From contig NC_092572.1 in the NCBI RefSeq assembly GCF_037975245.1, forward strand, positions 27,077,989 to 27,141,988: 64,000 nucleotides of DNA, in the 5' to 3' direction. The DNA comes from Apostichopus japonicus. Its lineage: Eukaryota; Echinodermata; Holothuroidea; Aspidochirotida; Stichopodidae. How positions within the stretch are numbered: the stretch's first letter is position 1; every line of letters begins with the position of its first letter. The notes beneath the pieces were generated by a model. It made no database searches and was not told the DNA's origin. It worked only from the letters and a program-made list of their open reading frames with translations. A program made the translations under genes and the position numbers. This document shows positions 13,111 through 26,108 of this stretch, in pieces.

Positions 13111-13330
13111 ACCTACCATTGCGTCCATATAAGTTATATGGTAATATGGCGCTTCATATATGTGGGAGAAGTCTATGAAGTGCAATTCCATTTGCACATT
13201 GTCTTCACCCATCATTGCCATCTTCATAAACCGTGTACATGTGCAATCTCTTTTTTTTGTATTCAAATATAGCATAAATGTACATAGCATGGTCAATCTT
13301 TGTTTTCATATCAGGTATGAGGAAGACACC

Positions 13331-13354
13331 ATGGCTGAAGCTCCACATCCCTCG
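13331..13354 (+). CDS. Exon 1 (or internal exon): MAEAPHPS
   Basis: ATG with 24 coding bases ending at TCG|gtaaga, phase 0. The frame is also open upstream (YEEDT before the Met) to an acceptor-like 'atatcag' at 13,314, so this could be an internal exon starting at 13,315 in phase 2 with earlier exons unseen. An out-of-frame ATG at 13,317 overlaps. Chosen because its phase joins the next exon exactly. Confidence 0.45.
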
Positions 13355-14582
13355 GTAAGAAAATTTCTTCAAAGCTCGCATACCTTAAGCTAATTACTTT
13401 ATACCTTTATGTTTGCAGTTTGAGAGAAAGTGTGCCATAATTATGTAGGTATAAGGGCAAGATTTCCTAACTATGGGAACCTCTTACTGTATGGCTGAGC
13501 AAATTCCTCAGCACTGTCAGTTTGCAGGTGATTATTTTTGTTGGTACAGTTTCACAGTTTGTCACTAATGTTCCTTATCTCAATCATCTGGTATATATTG
13601 TTGTCACAATGATTTATATCACAATTTCAAGCGGTAATACCGTAGCCCAATTGCTATGCATGATCCAGATTAAACTGGATTGTCCCATTTTTCACAAATC
13701 ACAAATAAAATGGATTTTAGGCTGGTGATAAAGGGGCTGAATATAATAGTTGAAAATCAGTCAGACTGCCATAATTTCTAAACTGCTTCATTGCTTGTCA
13801 TACTTTGTTGCAAAAGTGTGTAATAGGCGTTTAATCTTTTACCTGCCAAGTCCCCAACTGACAGTTTTTTGTAATATATCCCAAACCATCCATACAGTAG
13901 GTTGCAAGCTGAACTCCACATCATTCAAACTAACAGGCTAATGGCCTGGCACATATTATGAAGCAGTTTATCATTTATGATTTGTACTATTGCAATCAGT
14001 CAAAAAGTGATGTTTAGCTAAGAAAGTAGATCAACATAACTGTCTGTTCATATGCCCACCAGTCTCCATCATGGGTAACTCTGTAAATCTCAGCCTACGT
14101 GTGCTAATGTACATTCCTGCATAATATTATCTATAGTATTAGCCAGCATTCATTCAAAGAGATGTCCAGCACTGTGTACGTTTGTTTTAAGAAAATATAT
14201 GTCGAAATTAATACTTCCGTGGAAATTTAGAAATATATGAATACTTATTAGACAGTTATATTAATGGTTTCAAAATATGTTCTTAATGTTGGCAATATGC
14301 CAGGTTTTGTCTGACTTTGGTAAACTGTGTTAAAGGGATGTCAGGGTAAGGCTTTGTTACATGATTTATATACATTTGGTGTTATTCTGAAGCTGCTGGT
14401 ATGGGTCATGTACTTGTTTTTTTAATGTTGCTGGATATTGCACAATATAGCCCAGGTCACATTTGTGGAGTCATGTGGAGGTGGGATTTCACTTTAAAAG
14501 AAAGCCAGTTAAGCCATAAATCTGTTGTAATCATTGTTAGTAACAGGCATGCTATTCATTATTTTTCTATTGTCCATCCTAG
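13355..14582 (+). other. Intron
   Basis: Short unlinked ORFs only; nothing else recognised. Confidence 0.4.
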
Positions 14583-14687
14583 ATTGTCAGCTGTGAATCT
14601 TCAAGTGGAATTGACAATGATGGGAAGAGCAATTTAGACTCGAAAGCAGTCACTGAGGTTGTGAGAGCTTCAATGTGTGAAATTCAA
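14583..14687 (+). CDS. Exon 2 of the ZU5/UPA gene
   Basis: 105 nt, phase 0 to 0, after 'ccatcctag' and before gtgagt. 35 codons, Ser/Asp rich (begins IVSCESSSGIDND, ends SMCEIQ). No domain recognised. Open only in the frame linked to exons 1 and 3. Confidence 0.6.
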
Positions 14688-14699
14688 GTGAGTGATTAT

Positions 14700-15290
14700 A
14701 CTCTTGCAGCCTTCTAATTAGCCTTCACTGTTGTTTATAGTCACAGATTCATGTGCTAAAATGCAATTTGCATACTTCACCAGCTACCATTTTATGAGAA
14801 AGGTCCCAAGTAAAATGGTTAAAACCTGGGTGTCATATGAACAATCTTTCCTTTGTTGATTTCCTGCACGCCCACTTATAAGCACAGTACAGTACATCAA
14901 TGGCCTCACAATCTGTAAAGACAAAATAACATTCAAAAATTTTAGTGAGTATTTATGATAGCTCTTGTAGCCTTCTAATAATCATTTATTATTGTCTTTA
15001 GTCACAGCTTCATTTACAAAATTCAATATGCATACTACTCTAAATTACTGAATTTTACTGAAATTAATGAAAAAAAAGACCGCAGTAATAAGTAAAAATA
15101 GGATACATGTCGCATAATCATGCTTTCCTTGGTTAATTTCCTGTTCACTCCTTAGTACAGTACAGTAAATTACATTACATTACAGCACATTACAGTGAAG
15201 TACAGTAAATAACAGTACGTTACAGTACATTACAGTACAGTACAGTACAGTACAGTGCAGTAATGGCCTGACACTCTGTGAAGACGGAGT
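14700..15290. repeat. Diverged tandem duplication with TACAG satellite
   Basis: Two blocks share the order 'gcagccttctaat/gtagccttctaat', 'tagtcacag.ttcat', 'tttcctt.gtt.atttcctg', and 'aatggcctcacaatctgt/aatggcctgacactctgt'. They are about 260 and 330 bp long. The second is lengthened by a pentanucleotide TACAG-rich satellite (15,150-15,262) that exists only as a short 'cagtacagtaca' seed in the first. Confidence 0.65.
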
Positions 15291-18192
15291 GGGCAGCTAC
15301 TTTAGCTGTGATACAAGATACTGTATGCTTCATCAATGAATCATACCTATCTATCGACCTTTCATGTTGATCTCCCAAATCTAGATATTGGTGCTTCATC
15401 ATGCAGAGCTATACTGTCAATGTACTAGCTTCCAAAATCATTAATGGAGAAGTACAAAGACTTAAGTAAATCATTATTGTTTTCTTGCACCTTTTCATTT
15501 GGTAGGCTACTTGTTTTTTATTTCAGTACACAATGATACCTGTATTTGCGGTATTTTAAGATTGCTCCAAACACCATGGATTATTTTTGCATGTGCGTTT
15601 TCAATTGCTGCAATGTCATATAATCCTATTAAAGTAATTTGTACATTATAGTTGTATTCTAACAGGTAAAAACAACAATAACACAATGCAAAGTTAAAAG
15701 AGATTGACTAAAAAAATACCATTATCTATGATCTAGTAAACCTTTGATACTCTGCAATTCATCACAGTTGGGGGGTGGGGTATGATAAAGGTGAACATTT
15801 TCATCTGAATTGCCATGATGAATCATTCATACAGTATAGCTGTTGCCAAATGCAAATGTATTCAAACAATGTCATTGCCATGGAAATGATAGTGGGGAAT
15901 ATTACCGAATTTTAAGGTTCTTTGCCTTTACCTTGTATAAGACCAACAAGGAGTTGCAGCAATGTTCCCGCGGGGAGCCGATGACAGCCATTCGAGAGAC
16001 AACAGACAAAACCACAATGAACAAAATCTTTTTAATGAACAAACTGAAAATACATTACAAAGTGATCGATCGCGATGCATGACCGTTTATATGTCAAAAC
16101 CTCCAAAAAGCAGTAAATAACCACTCTCTGAAAACAAATCAACAATATGCATAAACAAACATATGGATAACTCCAAAAACATCACTACTCAATCCGAAAA
16201 CATTATACTCTGCCCTTGATTAGAGAATACTATACTTGGGTCTTCCATCGGCTCCAAGATAATCAAAATGGACAGGTGAAATATGAACCTACATGGAAGA
16301 ATTCCGCTCAACCATGTGATACAAAACAATGTGAAAACTAAACACACAAAGAAACTACAATAATTGACTAAGCAATACAGTGCTTTTGCCAGCTCTGGAT
16401 GCAACCAAATGTATAACGATTATGATAAAAAAAATACCTCCCACACCTTACTGGGTGAAAATACACAGTAACTGGCAGTGTTCAAATCACCACTAGTCCA
16501 CCAACATATGCCCAGGAAAAACTATAATGTGTGTGCTATGTCCCTCTAACTCTTGACACGACTAGAAACGAGAAAAACTACAATTAAACACTCTATTACT
16601 GTAAACATCAACTCTCAACCTTAGTAATATCTTCACTCGACTTAGTAAAACTAAAATCATATATCATATTCAAAGCACAAAATGATAGTAAACACCTTTT
16701 TAAAACATAACCCAACAACTTGATGTACCTTTAATATAGCTCAAGGGGGGGGGGGGGGGGGAGTGTAAGTGGTCAGCTGTATTGTTAGGTGGGCCTATGT
16801 TCTTGACCATTTTTTGGTAATTTAATTACATCCTGTGTCCTTCCTCACTGGTCATCAATACTCTATTTCATTGATCACCTTGTGGCAATTCTCATTGTTG
16901 TTATGTTATCATTATCCTCCCTAAAAGATACATTAATTCTGTGTGGTATATCTAGTCAGTTGTCATTCAAAAGTCTTCATGTTCATCAGTGAACTCTTAT
17001 ACATCTACATCTTTATCTTGTCAATAAAACATCAGTGAACTTTTACATCTTGTTGTCTTGCTATTAATATCTAAATCTCGGTGACACCTTTACAAAAATG
17101 GGAAGTTAGAATCATGTCAATTTCTCAGAAATAATTTGAAATAGTTGCATTCAACTATTCCGCAAGTCTCATCGTACATATTTGACTAAGGTGTAACGTA
17201 CAATAAGTTTAATACAACACTCACACAACTCATGTATCTAAACATAGGCCCATGTAGTAAGTGAAAGCCTAGCCTAACCTTGGGACATAAATAGTATATC
17301 ATTCTAACACATTACAATATGTGTGATCATTCAACATTTAGTACAGGTGTAATATTCTTTTTATTATCTTATTCAATTAACGGATGGCATCATGACTCGC
17401 GGAACGGATGCCATCATTGCTCACTTAATAGAAGTAACCAAGGTTCATGGAGCGATCTCGGACATGCCGTCTGGCTAACTTGGGTTGGTTTTCTACGGTG
17501 CAGTAAACCTTAGGCACGGTGGTCAGCTGCCATATTTATTAGAACTGTTGGTCTCTCGTCTGAGACCGAATCATTGAAAACCTGAGGCATGCATGCCTCT
17601 GAGAGCACATCTTCCAGTCACCATCGATATGGATGATAATACAGTTGTTGAGCGATTGGCAGTTAAAACTTTTCACAGAACGGGCAGAAAATAAAGAGAT
17701 TACAAGGACAGACCCCAGAGCCTCCAGCAGCAGGACCGGCCAAAATGAACAGCTGAGGAGAACTTCCCAAGTCATGCTTAATTCTCACAAAAACAACTAT
17801 GGCCGCATGACTAAACAATTGGGACTCTTATTTTACAAGCATTGGACTTGCCAAAGTCGTAAGCACGCTTTGCGGTGTATGGAACAAATGCAAACAAAAT
17901 GTCCACTTTACTACATTAAAAAAACCTATGAGAGTATGGGTCAGCAAATCATATTCAGCCACCAAAATATACTTTTATAGAAAGGGAGGCCTACATATTG
18001 TAAAAACAAATAGGTGACTGTGTGGAATAAACTGTTAGTTATAACTGTGTGCAACATTTTTCTGCATTAATGATTAATTAACTGATAATCACGGAAAAGA
18101 AAATAATTTATAATGTTGTTGAAATGCTATCTTTTGTTATTTCTCTGTTGCTTTAAATGTTGGTTCTTTATAATTTTATTTTTATTTTTCAG
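15291..18192 (+). other. Intron with poly-G tract
   Basis: Contains a run of 17 G at 16,745-16,761 and a 115-codon frame (17,633-17,980) of no recognised family. Sequence around 17,390-17,760 is less AT-rich than its surroundings and may be an old repeat. No exon recognised. Confidence 0.4.
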
Positions 18193-18316
18193 AATAACAC
18201 ATTATGCCGAAGGAATTGTGATAGAGACATGTACAACATAGATGGCAGTGGTAATCAGCTTATCAGTAACAGCACCTTCAATATTCATGTTTACCAACAG
18301 CTAAGATCAGCTCCAG
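18193..18316 (+). CDS. Exon 3 of the ZU5/UPA gene
   Basis: 124 nt, phase 0 to 1, after a strong acceptor (tttttatttttcag) and before gtaaac. Contains two Cys near its start (NNTLCRRNCDRDMYNIDG) and a beta-rich end (NSTFNIHVYQQLRSAP). No family recognised. Confidence 0.65.
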
Positions 18317-18853
18317 GTAAACTTGGACTGTAAATTGTAATTATTTAACAATGTGCCGTAGCTGATGTTAGGTTTCGATTTACTAATTTGGAGTACCATA
18401 TCACAATGAAAACCACAGATCAGTTGTTCCTGTGTGCAACAAAAATGAGCATTAGTTTATCGCAACAAGTAGCTTCTGAGATATGAACTTTGATCACTTT
18501 GAAAGCGGCATTCATGTACATGTTTAGATATGCAGTACACCTTATATTATGTAATAAGAACCATAATTGACAAATACGCAGGACTGTATTAGAAAATAAT
18601 GTTTGAATTTTTGGTCTCCTTAGACCTTCGTCAGCAATACTTGGCACTGCTGTACCATTCAACTACAGGGATTCTATTGGTGTAAATGCATAATATTGCT
18701 TTCTATCACTTTCAATGAGAGGGTATCACGCAAGTGTTACAAATGTTTAGAGTGCACTCCTGGTGCTTTGAATCTGACAGTGCTCAATCTATGAAATGAA
18801 TATACAAAACATTGGTATCATATATAATTCAAAGATTGCATCTAAATCAGTAG

Positions 18854-18965
18854 AATCACTGTGTCTGAGTGGTACAGACTTAAGTCGGTGACACGAAGGT
18901 CTGAAGTTTGGTACCGTAACCTTCGTCTGATGAGGCCCAAGAAGACAAAACTGGTCTTGAAGTGG
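18854..18965 (+). mobile_element. tRNA-like SINE, copy 2
   Basis: Shares head (cactgtgtctgagtggtac, A-box-like) and body (cgtctgatgaggcccaagaa) with 10,876-10,997. The B-box region is degraded (GAAGTTTGGTACC). Confidence 0.5.
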
Positions 18966-19503
18966 AATTTTTCTGGTGTGTTGATTGTTAATAATTACAT
19001 ATTATATACCTATCACACCACTTGCGACATATTCATAAAGAAAGCAAAAGTGAAAGAAAAGATTACAGACGTTTGTGGAACTGTTTTACTCAAGGGTTCC
19101 AATAGACCGGTGATAGGAGACTTAATACGAAGAATCCAAACGATTTCCTCCACGTTTACCTGCAGATGAGGAATTGAAGTTAGAGGCAATTAAAGTACAC
19201 GTCAGGCTCTTGAGAGAGTGTCAAGGACTATTAACATATTCGAAATGGAGAAGCCTGAAAAAAAGATCAGGAAGCAGTTTTTTTTTGTGATTATTGAAAT
19301 GCTATCGGAACTGAAGACCTGCTACACCTACATAATTTTGACGAAAACACAGAATATGGAAATCACATCATTGCTAGTGTCACAAGAAATGGGAAGGGGG
19401 TCTAAGAATCATACTTGGCATTGGGAAGTTTTACCATAGTGCTAAAAGTAATGTGGGGCTCATATTTAAAAACAAGGTTTTCACAACAGACATTGAATGC
19501 AAT

Positions 19504-19504
<1 letters not shown>

Positions 19505-19537
<33 letters not shown>

Positions 19538-19694
19538 AATATATATATATATATATATATTCATTTCCTGAGAAACAAGGACCAAGAAATATATATATAT
19601 ATATATATATATATATTTCTTGGTCCTTGTTTCTCAGGAAATGAAGGACAAATTACCGAACTGTTCTTACTGTCTGGTTTTGACAAGATCATCA

Positions 19695-19741
<47 letters not shown>

Positions 19742-19832
19742 TATATACATATATATATATATACATATACATATATAGATATATATATAGATATATATAT
19801 ATATAGATATATATATATATATATATATATAT
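19505..19832. repeat. (TA)n arrays with an 86-bp palindrome
   Basis: Three TA-rich blocks at about 19,505-19,559, 19,591-19,614 and 19,696-19,832. The middle one is the loop of a perfect inverted repeat: 31-nt arms at 19,560-19,590 and 19,615-19,645, beginning TTCATTTCCTGAGAAACAAG. Low-complexity Ile/Tyr ORFs here are artefacts. Confidence 0.95.
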
Positions 19833-20030
19833 TGATATAAAGATTTAGCATTCGTTTTGTTTTAGACACCAACCGTCGTTTAAGAACAGGTGGACAAATC
19901 TCAGACGTGGAAAGCGAAACTGAAACTGCGAGCAAGATCTTCAGAGTTGTTCCTTTTTCTCAAGAAATGAAGGACAAGACTAATGACCGAATGGTTCTTA
20001 CTGTCTGGTTTTGTCAAGATCATGAATACA
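19628..20030. repeat. 70-bp direct repeat flanking a TA array
   Basis: The block at about 19,628-19,697 ('aggaaatgaaggacaaatta' to 'ggttttgacaagatcatcaa') recurs at about 19,953-20,026 with few changes. The right arm of the neighbouring palindrome forms the start of the first copy. Confidence 0.8.
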
Positions 20031-23000
20031 AGGTTTGAATCTTAATCAGTATTGAATGGATGCATGTAGCCTGAAACACACTATGCCCGAAATGTATTTT
20101 ATCTTGTTCAGAAATGTTCGTACATCAGGCACCATTTTTTGGCATGTATGTGGGCTTCAAGGTTCATTTGAGGTTGACAGTGGTAAAAAGCGGAAAACTT
20201 TATCTTCAAAACTGCAAAAGCAAAGCTTGGATAAGCTTTGTAAAGGTTATATGGATCTCTCTTATTGGGTACAAAAACGTTATTGTTTTATGCAGAGGTC
20301 AAATGTCACTTGTGGTCAACATCTGAAATTATATCATAAACATGATCACTGTTAAAGTAAAACTTGCATAAACATGAAATGTCCATTGCATCTCCCTTTT
20401 TTTATCTCCCCGAATGGTTGGCTGGCCATTCAAAAATGCTCTCATGCTTAGCTTATAAACAGTGAACAAAGGAAGCTGTGCATGGAATGTTGACAGTATC
20501 AATTATCACGTTTACAATTTCAGGGGCTATACTGGCACACTTGATTGTATATTCATGAAACAGACCACACAGTGATACCAAAAGCCTGCAAGTGATTGAA
20601 AGATTCCTGACCAGGCAAAAAAGCATTGAATTCACTGTAAAGCTAAAAGTATAAACAACTTGGATTGCACTTTTGAAAGAAATTTATTGCTTGAAAGTGG
20701 ATTCCCAAACAATGAATTCATAACAAGCTTCATACTGTAGTTCTCCTGCTAGTTGATAGGAAGTGTTTTTTTTTAAATAAGTTTTGTATGCTGGAATTGG
20801 GATAGTTAAGGTTTTATATCATCAATCGTTAAGTGACTCTGGTTTATTTGGAAACATGCCCTAAATATGCTTTAATACTTTACAACAGTATCAGCTGATA
20901 AATCATCAAAGCACAAGCACATCAGTTTTGTTAATTGAGATTCCTCAGTAGTGTAGCTCTACCCTTACACATATTTAGAATCCTTATGGAGCATGCATTT
21001 TGAACATTATGAAGGGAGTGTGAAATATACATGGGCATTTTGTTCACTCTGTATGTGGGGCGTGCAATTTGGACTTAGCAAATGGTGGATCAAGCCATTG
21101 GAAAATTAGAAACAGGTGGACGCTTACAATATGGTCTTTTAAAAAATAATGACCAGGTTGAAGGATGCAAAATCTGACTTTGTATTTTTAGTTAAACATA
21201 CCATTATATATAAACAAATACAGAAATGTGTAATGAGGTCGAACATGCTTTGAGCAGTCAAAACACCTTATTGACATCAGTGTAAAAAACTGAATAATCA
21301 TTGTAGAGGTGAGGGCAAACCCACACCAAGTAGCGAGGTCTAAGTCTGCAGCAACACTTCAAGTAACCTGTTTTAATAAGCTGGATCAATTTGGGTGCAT
21401 TCAATTGCATCCCAGGTTTTAATGGTATCTGTGATGACAGTGGACTTGGTCTGGCTGTCTTACCTGCAGCAATATCATCCAGAGAAGGGTCAGCGGACGG
21501 CTTTTTCGTCTCTGTCTCTGAAAAGTACTCCTGTTAAGCTCAGCTGATTCCTGCTAAACTGACCTTCATGACTTACCCTAATGTATTTCGGAACTGTTAG
21601 GAATATGTTAAACTGATATTGCATGTGACTCCAATGCAACTCTTTAATTTAATCATAATAAAATAAGGGAATTGAAGGTGTTCTTCGCCAAAAGCTGGCT
21701 AATCAGGATTTGTAAACCACAGCCTCTGTGTAACAGTGTGTAATATGGTAAAAAAAGGAAAGCTTACTGAAATGCTATCTAGATATACTGTTCACATTGA
21801 GGTTTTTTACTTGGCAAAGAACAACAATGACACATTACCTTATTTTCCATTGGTGGAAAACATTAGTTCCTGCAGTTACTAGAGTAATCTCCCATGGAAG
21901 CATAAGGATATATCTCTCTGATGTCAAGATTGCTTTGGAATGTCTTGTTACCTCATCTAACCAGTGGAGTCCATTTATACCACACCCATTTACATCCCAT
22001 CAGCACATCAACTTTCTCTGAAAATTTACAAAACAACAGACAATTATTGAAAATGAGTAGGCTAAATAACCTTGATGCACATGTGTAGGAGCAGAAAATG
22101 GCACACCTTAATGGATTACGACTCAAAACATTCTCTGTCAAGGTATCAACACTCAGCAGCCATTCCATTTAGGATATAGTTTAGAATTAGTGTAGGCTAC
22201 TATGGTAACAGAGCCATTATGGATATGATGCTTACCCATAGCTAGCGTTATAGGTGTTGTATTAATTGTACTGAGATTTTGGGCTTAGTTTAACACCACT
22301 TTCTTCCACTTTCTGCAAAAATAACATCAAATGATTACTATGTACTTTAGGTACACACAGATGTCACCCAAGCACCTAAGCGGGAAATCTTCGGACGTGT
22401 GATTTACACACCATAGCAACTACTTTGGTCCAACTTTAGGACTTCTAGCATGTAAAATACAAAATATCACATGTTTACTTAAGGTAGAATACACCTATTA
22501 AAAGCCCATTTGACTTAATTACTTAATCATCAAAGTAATATGGTCCCTAAGTCTAAGAAGTTCTCTATAGCTAAATGCTAACCATCTCTGGATTGCTGAC
22601 AAATTTGCCAATTATGGCACCATCAATTTTCATATTAATACCATGCAGATTTTTTGCTATGAGAGCCTGAAGTTTTCATCACTTAAAAAACCTCTTTACT
22701 CAGTAGTAAAAAGATTTTCGTACGCTGCTCCTGGGTAGCCCAAAGGGGTCTAAAATTGCATCAATTTACAAATTCTTGCACCACATGTATTTTCATTCAT
22801 GCTCTTCAACATGCAAGCCACATAAACCAGATCCTGATTAATAGCATATCAAAAAATCTATTCCCCTGCTGTGTTTTGGCACTTTTCCTGAAGCACAATA
22901 CTCGGACGGACTGATGTAAACTCTAATAGAAGTATGATACCTGAAGAGTGACCCAATATGGGTAATTCTCCTTAAGATTCCTTCAAAGTCAAGAAAGGAT

Positions 23001-23085
23001 GTAGGGCAAAGTGCATATATTGCAACTATGCGCTACAAGGTTGCCAGACTCGAAGCACAAAAATTAAATGTGCCTTAATTCCCAG
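20031..23085 (+). other. Intron, no exon recognised
   Basis: Includes a copy of the GGTCA-rich dispersed repeat near 20,130-20,215 (also at 31,961-32,045). The remaining ORFs have no domain or phase-compatible splice sites that I can support. Confidence 0.4.
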
Positions 23086-23133
23086 ATTTGTCAGAATTCC
23101 TAGCAGAAGCAGCTCAACCAATAAACACAGATG
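23086..23133 (+). CDS. Exon 4 of the ZU5/UPA gene
   Basis: 48 nt, phase 1 to 1, acceptor ttcccag, donor ATG|gtaagt. With the G from exon 3 it reads DLSEFLAEAAQPINTD. Symmetric, so it can be skipped without changing frame. Confidence 0.6.
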
Positions 23134-23681
23134 GTAAGTTACTATTGCATTTTATAACTGCTTTAAATAGTTTATTATTGTTCTATGTAGTGAACTCCAG
23201 TGAAACACTCAAAGCAATGGTCTGGTTTTCTTTTGAAGTAAAAACAGGATTTGAATTATGAAAAGTCTTCTCCATCGCATGGAATGTTTACTTGATAGAG
23301 GTGTACCATTTTGTATGACTTATGAAAGGTTCTTACAATATTTCAATTACCCTGTATTTCTGTAACCGATCATAACTTCATTCCGGAAGGTAAAATATTG
23401 TCGGGGAAAACTTTCACAAAATTTCAATTAAAATATATTGATTGTGATCAGCTTAAAGCAAAAGGCAGCCTAAAGAAAAAGCTTAAGTCATACAATTGTT
23501 CTACACCTTTGTGATATGTAAGGTAACTTCAAAATAGTAACAGCCATAGGTGTCTACATCGATCATGTGGAACGGGAATCAAGAGTAGTTAATTTGACTA
23601 GCCACTCCCTGTTTAAAACTGAACAACAGATTGACCAAGACTGTAATTCTTTTTTCATTTCTTGACTTTTCTTGAATACAG

Positions 23682-23776
23682 TAGTTCAACATCAATATAA
23701 GGGGGTCCATTATCAGGACTACCAACTACCAAATGATTACCAGTCTTCGCTTGTATCCAACAGAGAAAGAGGGAAG
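23682..23776 (+). CDS. Exon 5 of the ZU5/UPA gene
   Basis: 95 nt, phase 1 to 0. Reads VVQHQYKGVHYQDYQLPNDY then SSLVSNRERGK; Tyr/Gln rich. The donor AAG|gtgtgc is acceptable and gives exactly the phase the next exon needs. If unspliced, the frame runs 15 codons further to a TGA, so a short alternative C-terminus is possible. Confidence 0.5.
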
Positions 23777-25940
23777 GTGTGCAGACATTCTTCGAGACAT
23801 AAAACTTGTCTCTTGTGAGATGGTTGGCTAAACATCCACAACGAATCCATTATCTGTATAACAGTTTTCAGCTGATAATGAACAGGTATTCTAGACAGAT
23901 ACTATCGATATATCTAGGAAGCAGCATAGAGCGGAAAATCATAGAACTGGGGACAACTTTAATTAGAAAGACAAAGCAGGACGTTGGTTTTCAAGTGGTC
24001 AGCGTCATTGCATAACGCTGCCAATACTCTCTCGCATCATAGCAATATCATGCACAAGGGAGGCAAGCACTAGTCATGCCCCAGGATATACGGTGGAACA
24101 CAATGGCTGACTGCCTCAGAGTTACATATAAAGAAACTGGTCCATCTTGAGGAAATTTGCCAAGCCAACTGGGAGAGCGTTGATTCAAAGTCAGAAAGTC
24201 CTGAACGTTGCATTCAAACGATGTGCTAAAGAGTTGCTGAGGAGACTTGGACCAATATCGCAGTGTCTAGATCGTGTGCAGAGTAACTGATGTACAATTG
24301 CCGATGTTTAGACTATTTGAAGATGATGAGAAAAGGACTAAGGCGGCAACAGGGATGAAGCACAGAAGTTTAAAGTTTGCTATGCACCATCGCACCAGCT
24401 CACCGGTTTGCTCAAATTACTTACATGGTACATTCTTGTTACCAGGGAAATGGACTGACAGATGATGAGCGAATAGTAACTTTAAACTATATGAATAGCA
24501 CGCACCCTGGACTATTTGCAATCATAACGACGTTTCAGGACAAAGCTGTTCCTAACGTTTAGTGGAGGTGTCAAACGTGTGAACAGGTGAGAGGAGCTAT
24601 TCTGTAAGCACTCAGCATCTCTGAAAGGTTGGGTCGTCGGCTGGAGTTGCAGGTGTGTTTTAATCTTTCGGACTGGAAGACTCAAAACTTCGAACACTTG
24701 GAAAAGAAAAGTACCTGAACTGGTCTTCCTTTTTAAGGCGCTAAATCAAAACAAGTGGCTGTTTGTTTGAACCTTTTATGTTTGACATGTACAGTAGAGT
24801 ACAGTAGATGTTTACAATACTGTATTGTACTGTTCCTGCGACCTTTACTATTTAAAATGCTAGTAGACAAGAAGGAATTCAGATGTAGCTCTGTTACTAC
24901 TGTAATTTGGGCACTAATCATTGAAATGTACTAAACCTTTAATAACAATTAAACTATAATACACTTTCATTTACGCCTGATTTGATGTCTTTTCAATCCT
25001 TGACAAACAGAGATTATATAATCATATTTGTTGTGTTTGTTAATGTTAAAAGGAGTGTTCTGAGAGGAAGAAAATAAAAAACCTCTGCCACAGTATTATT
25101 ATAAGTTTTGTTATTATTATTATATGGAAATTCCAGATAGTACACACGTCTCTCTGAAGCATGCACACACTTCACAGTACATTCAATGGAGTGTGCACAT
25201 GCTTCCAAAGGGTGTTATGGTAGTGTGTGCACTCTCAGGAGGGTGCATTGGAATTGTGCACACTCTTGATTTTGCTATGCAGAAAGCATAAACAATTGTG
25301 TGAATTTCCAAATGCATACGTACGCAACTGGGATTACATGCTTGTAAATGGAGGGTGCATTGTTTCAAATTTCACACAGTTGGCACTCTTTTGACACATT
25401 GCATGATATTGCATTTGTGCAAATTAAGACTGAAATTTGTAAAAGTTAGTTTCAAGTCTGTAATGGTTGAATTAATACGGGTGTCACAAAGGTGTGAGTG
25501 GTCTTCTCTTGTTAAAATTGCATTTCATACTTAGGAACATTGTGTGATTGTGTCGCACTGACTACTGACGTATTATCTGTAATGTGTAATTGGATGCAAT
25601 GCTATCCAGTTTACCAAGGATCCATTGACATACCTACGCCTGTTTGGCTTCTTTGTAAGGAAAATATACTAGTTTAATCTAAGATTTTGTGTCCCACAAC
25701 ATATGTGGTATTGTGTCATTTAATTTTGCTTTGATGGGTATATGTAATCACTATATGGTACAATCGGGGTCGGCTAGAAGTGTCAGACTATATGTGATCA
25801 GGTAATGTAACTTTCCTGTACCTAGTAACCAAAACTGCAGCATTATAATGATATATATTAGCCCAGTATGTTATACTTTTATCTTTTATAAATTTGTTAC
25901 AGTTTTTAAAATACAATGTTTCCAATGTGTTTGATAACAG
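23777..25940 (+). other. Intron with an unidentified decayed insert
   Basis: About 23,850-24,640 has higher GC and protein-like fragments broken by stops, for example KPTGRALIQSQKVLNV and then FKRCAKELLRRLGPISQ. It looks like a dead transposon gene but I cannot name the family. A short AC-rich tract near 24,790-24,830 has repeated 'acagta'. Confidence 0.35.
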
Positions 25941-26108
25941 GATGTTCTTGAAGGTGAACATGAGAATGAAAATATATCATTGGACAGTCATGATACATTG
26001 AGACTTGAAGAAAAGTCTCCAGGAGAAGGGATACAAAAGCATCATGCAGTCACTGTTACCATGAAGACTAACAACTCTAATGCGTGGATACCCGATAAAG
26101 ATGAGCAG
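25941..26108 (+). CDS. Exon 6: start of UPA-like module 1
   Basis: 168 nt, phase 0 to 0, acceptor ttgataacag, donor GAGCAG|gtattt. The acidic first half (DVLEGEHENENISLDSHD) leads into a beta-strand pattern HAVTVTMKTNNSNAWIPDKD. The W and the following intron position match the corresponding point in the second UPA-like module (exon 39,006) and in the C-terminal UPA (exon 47,388). Confidence 0.75.
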
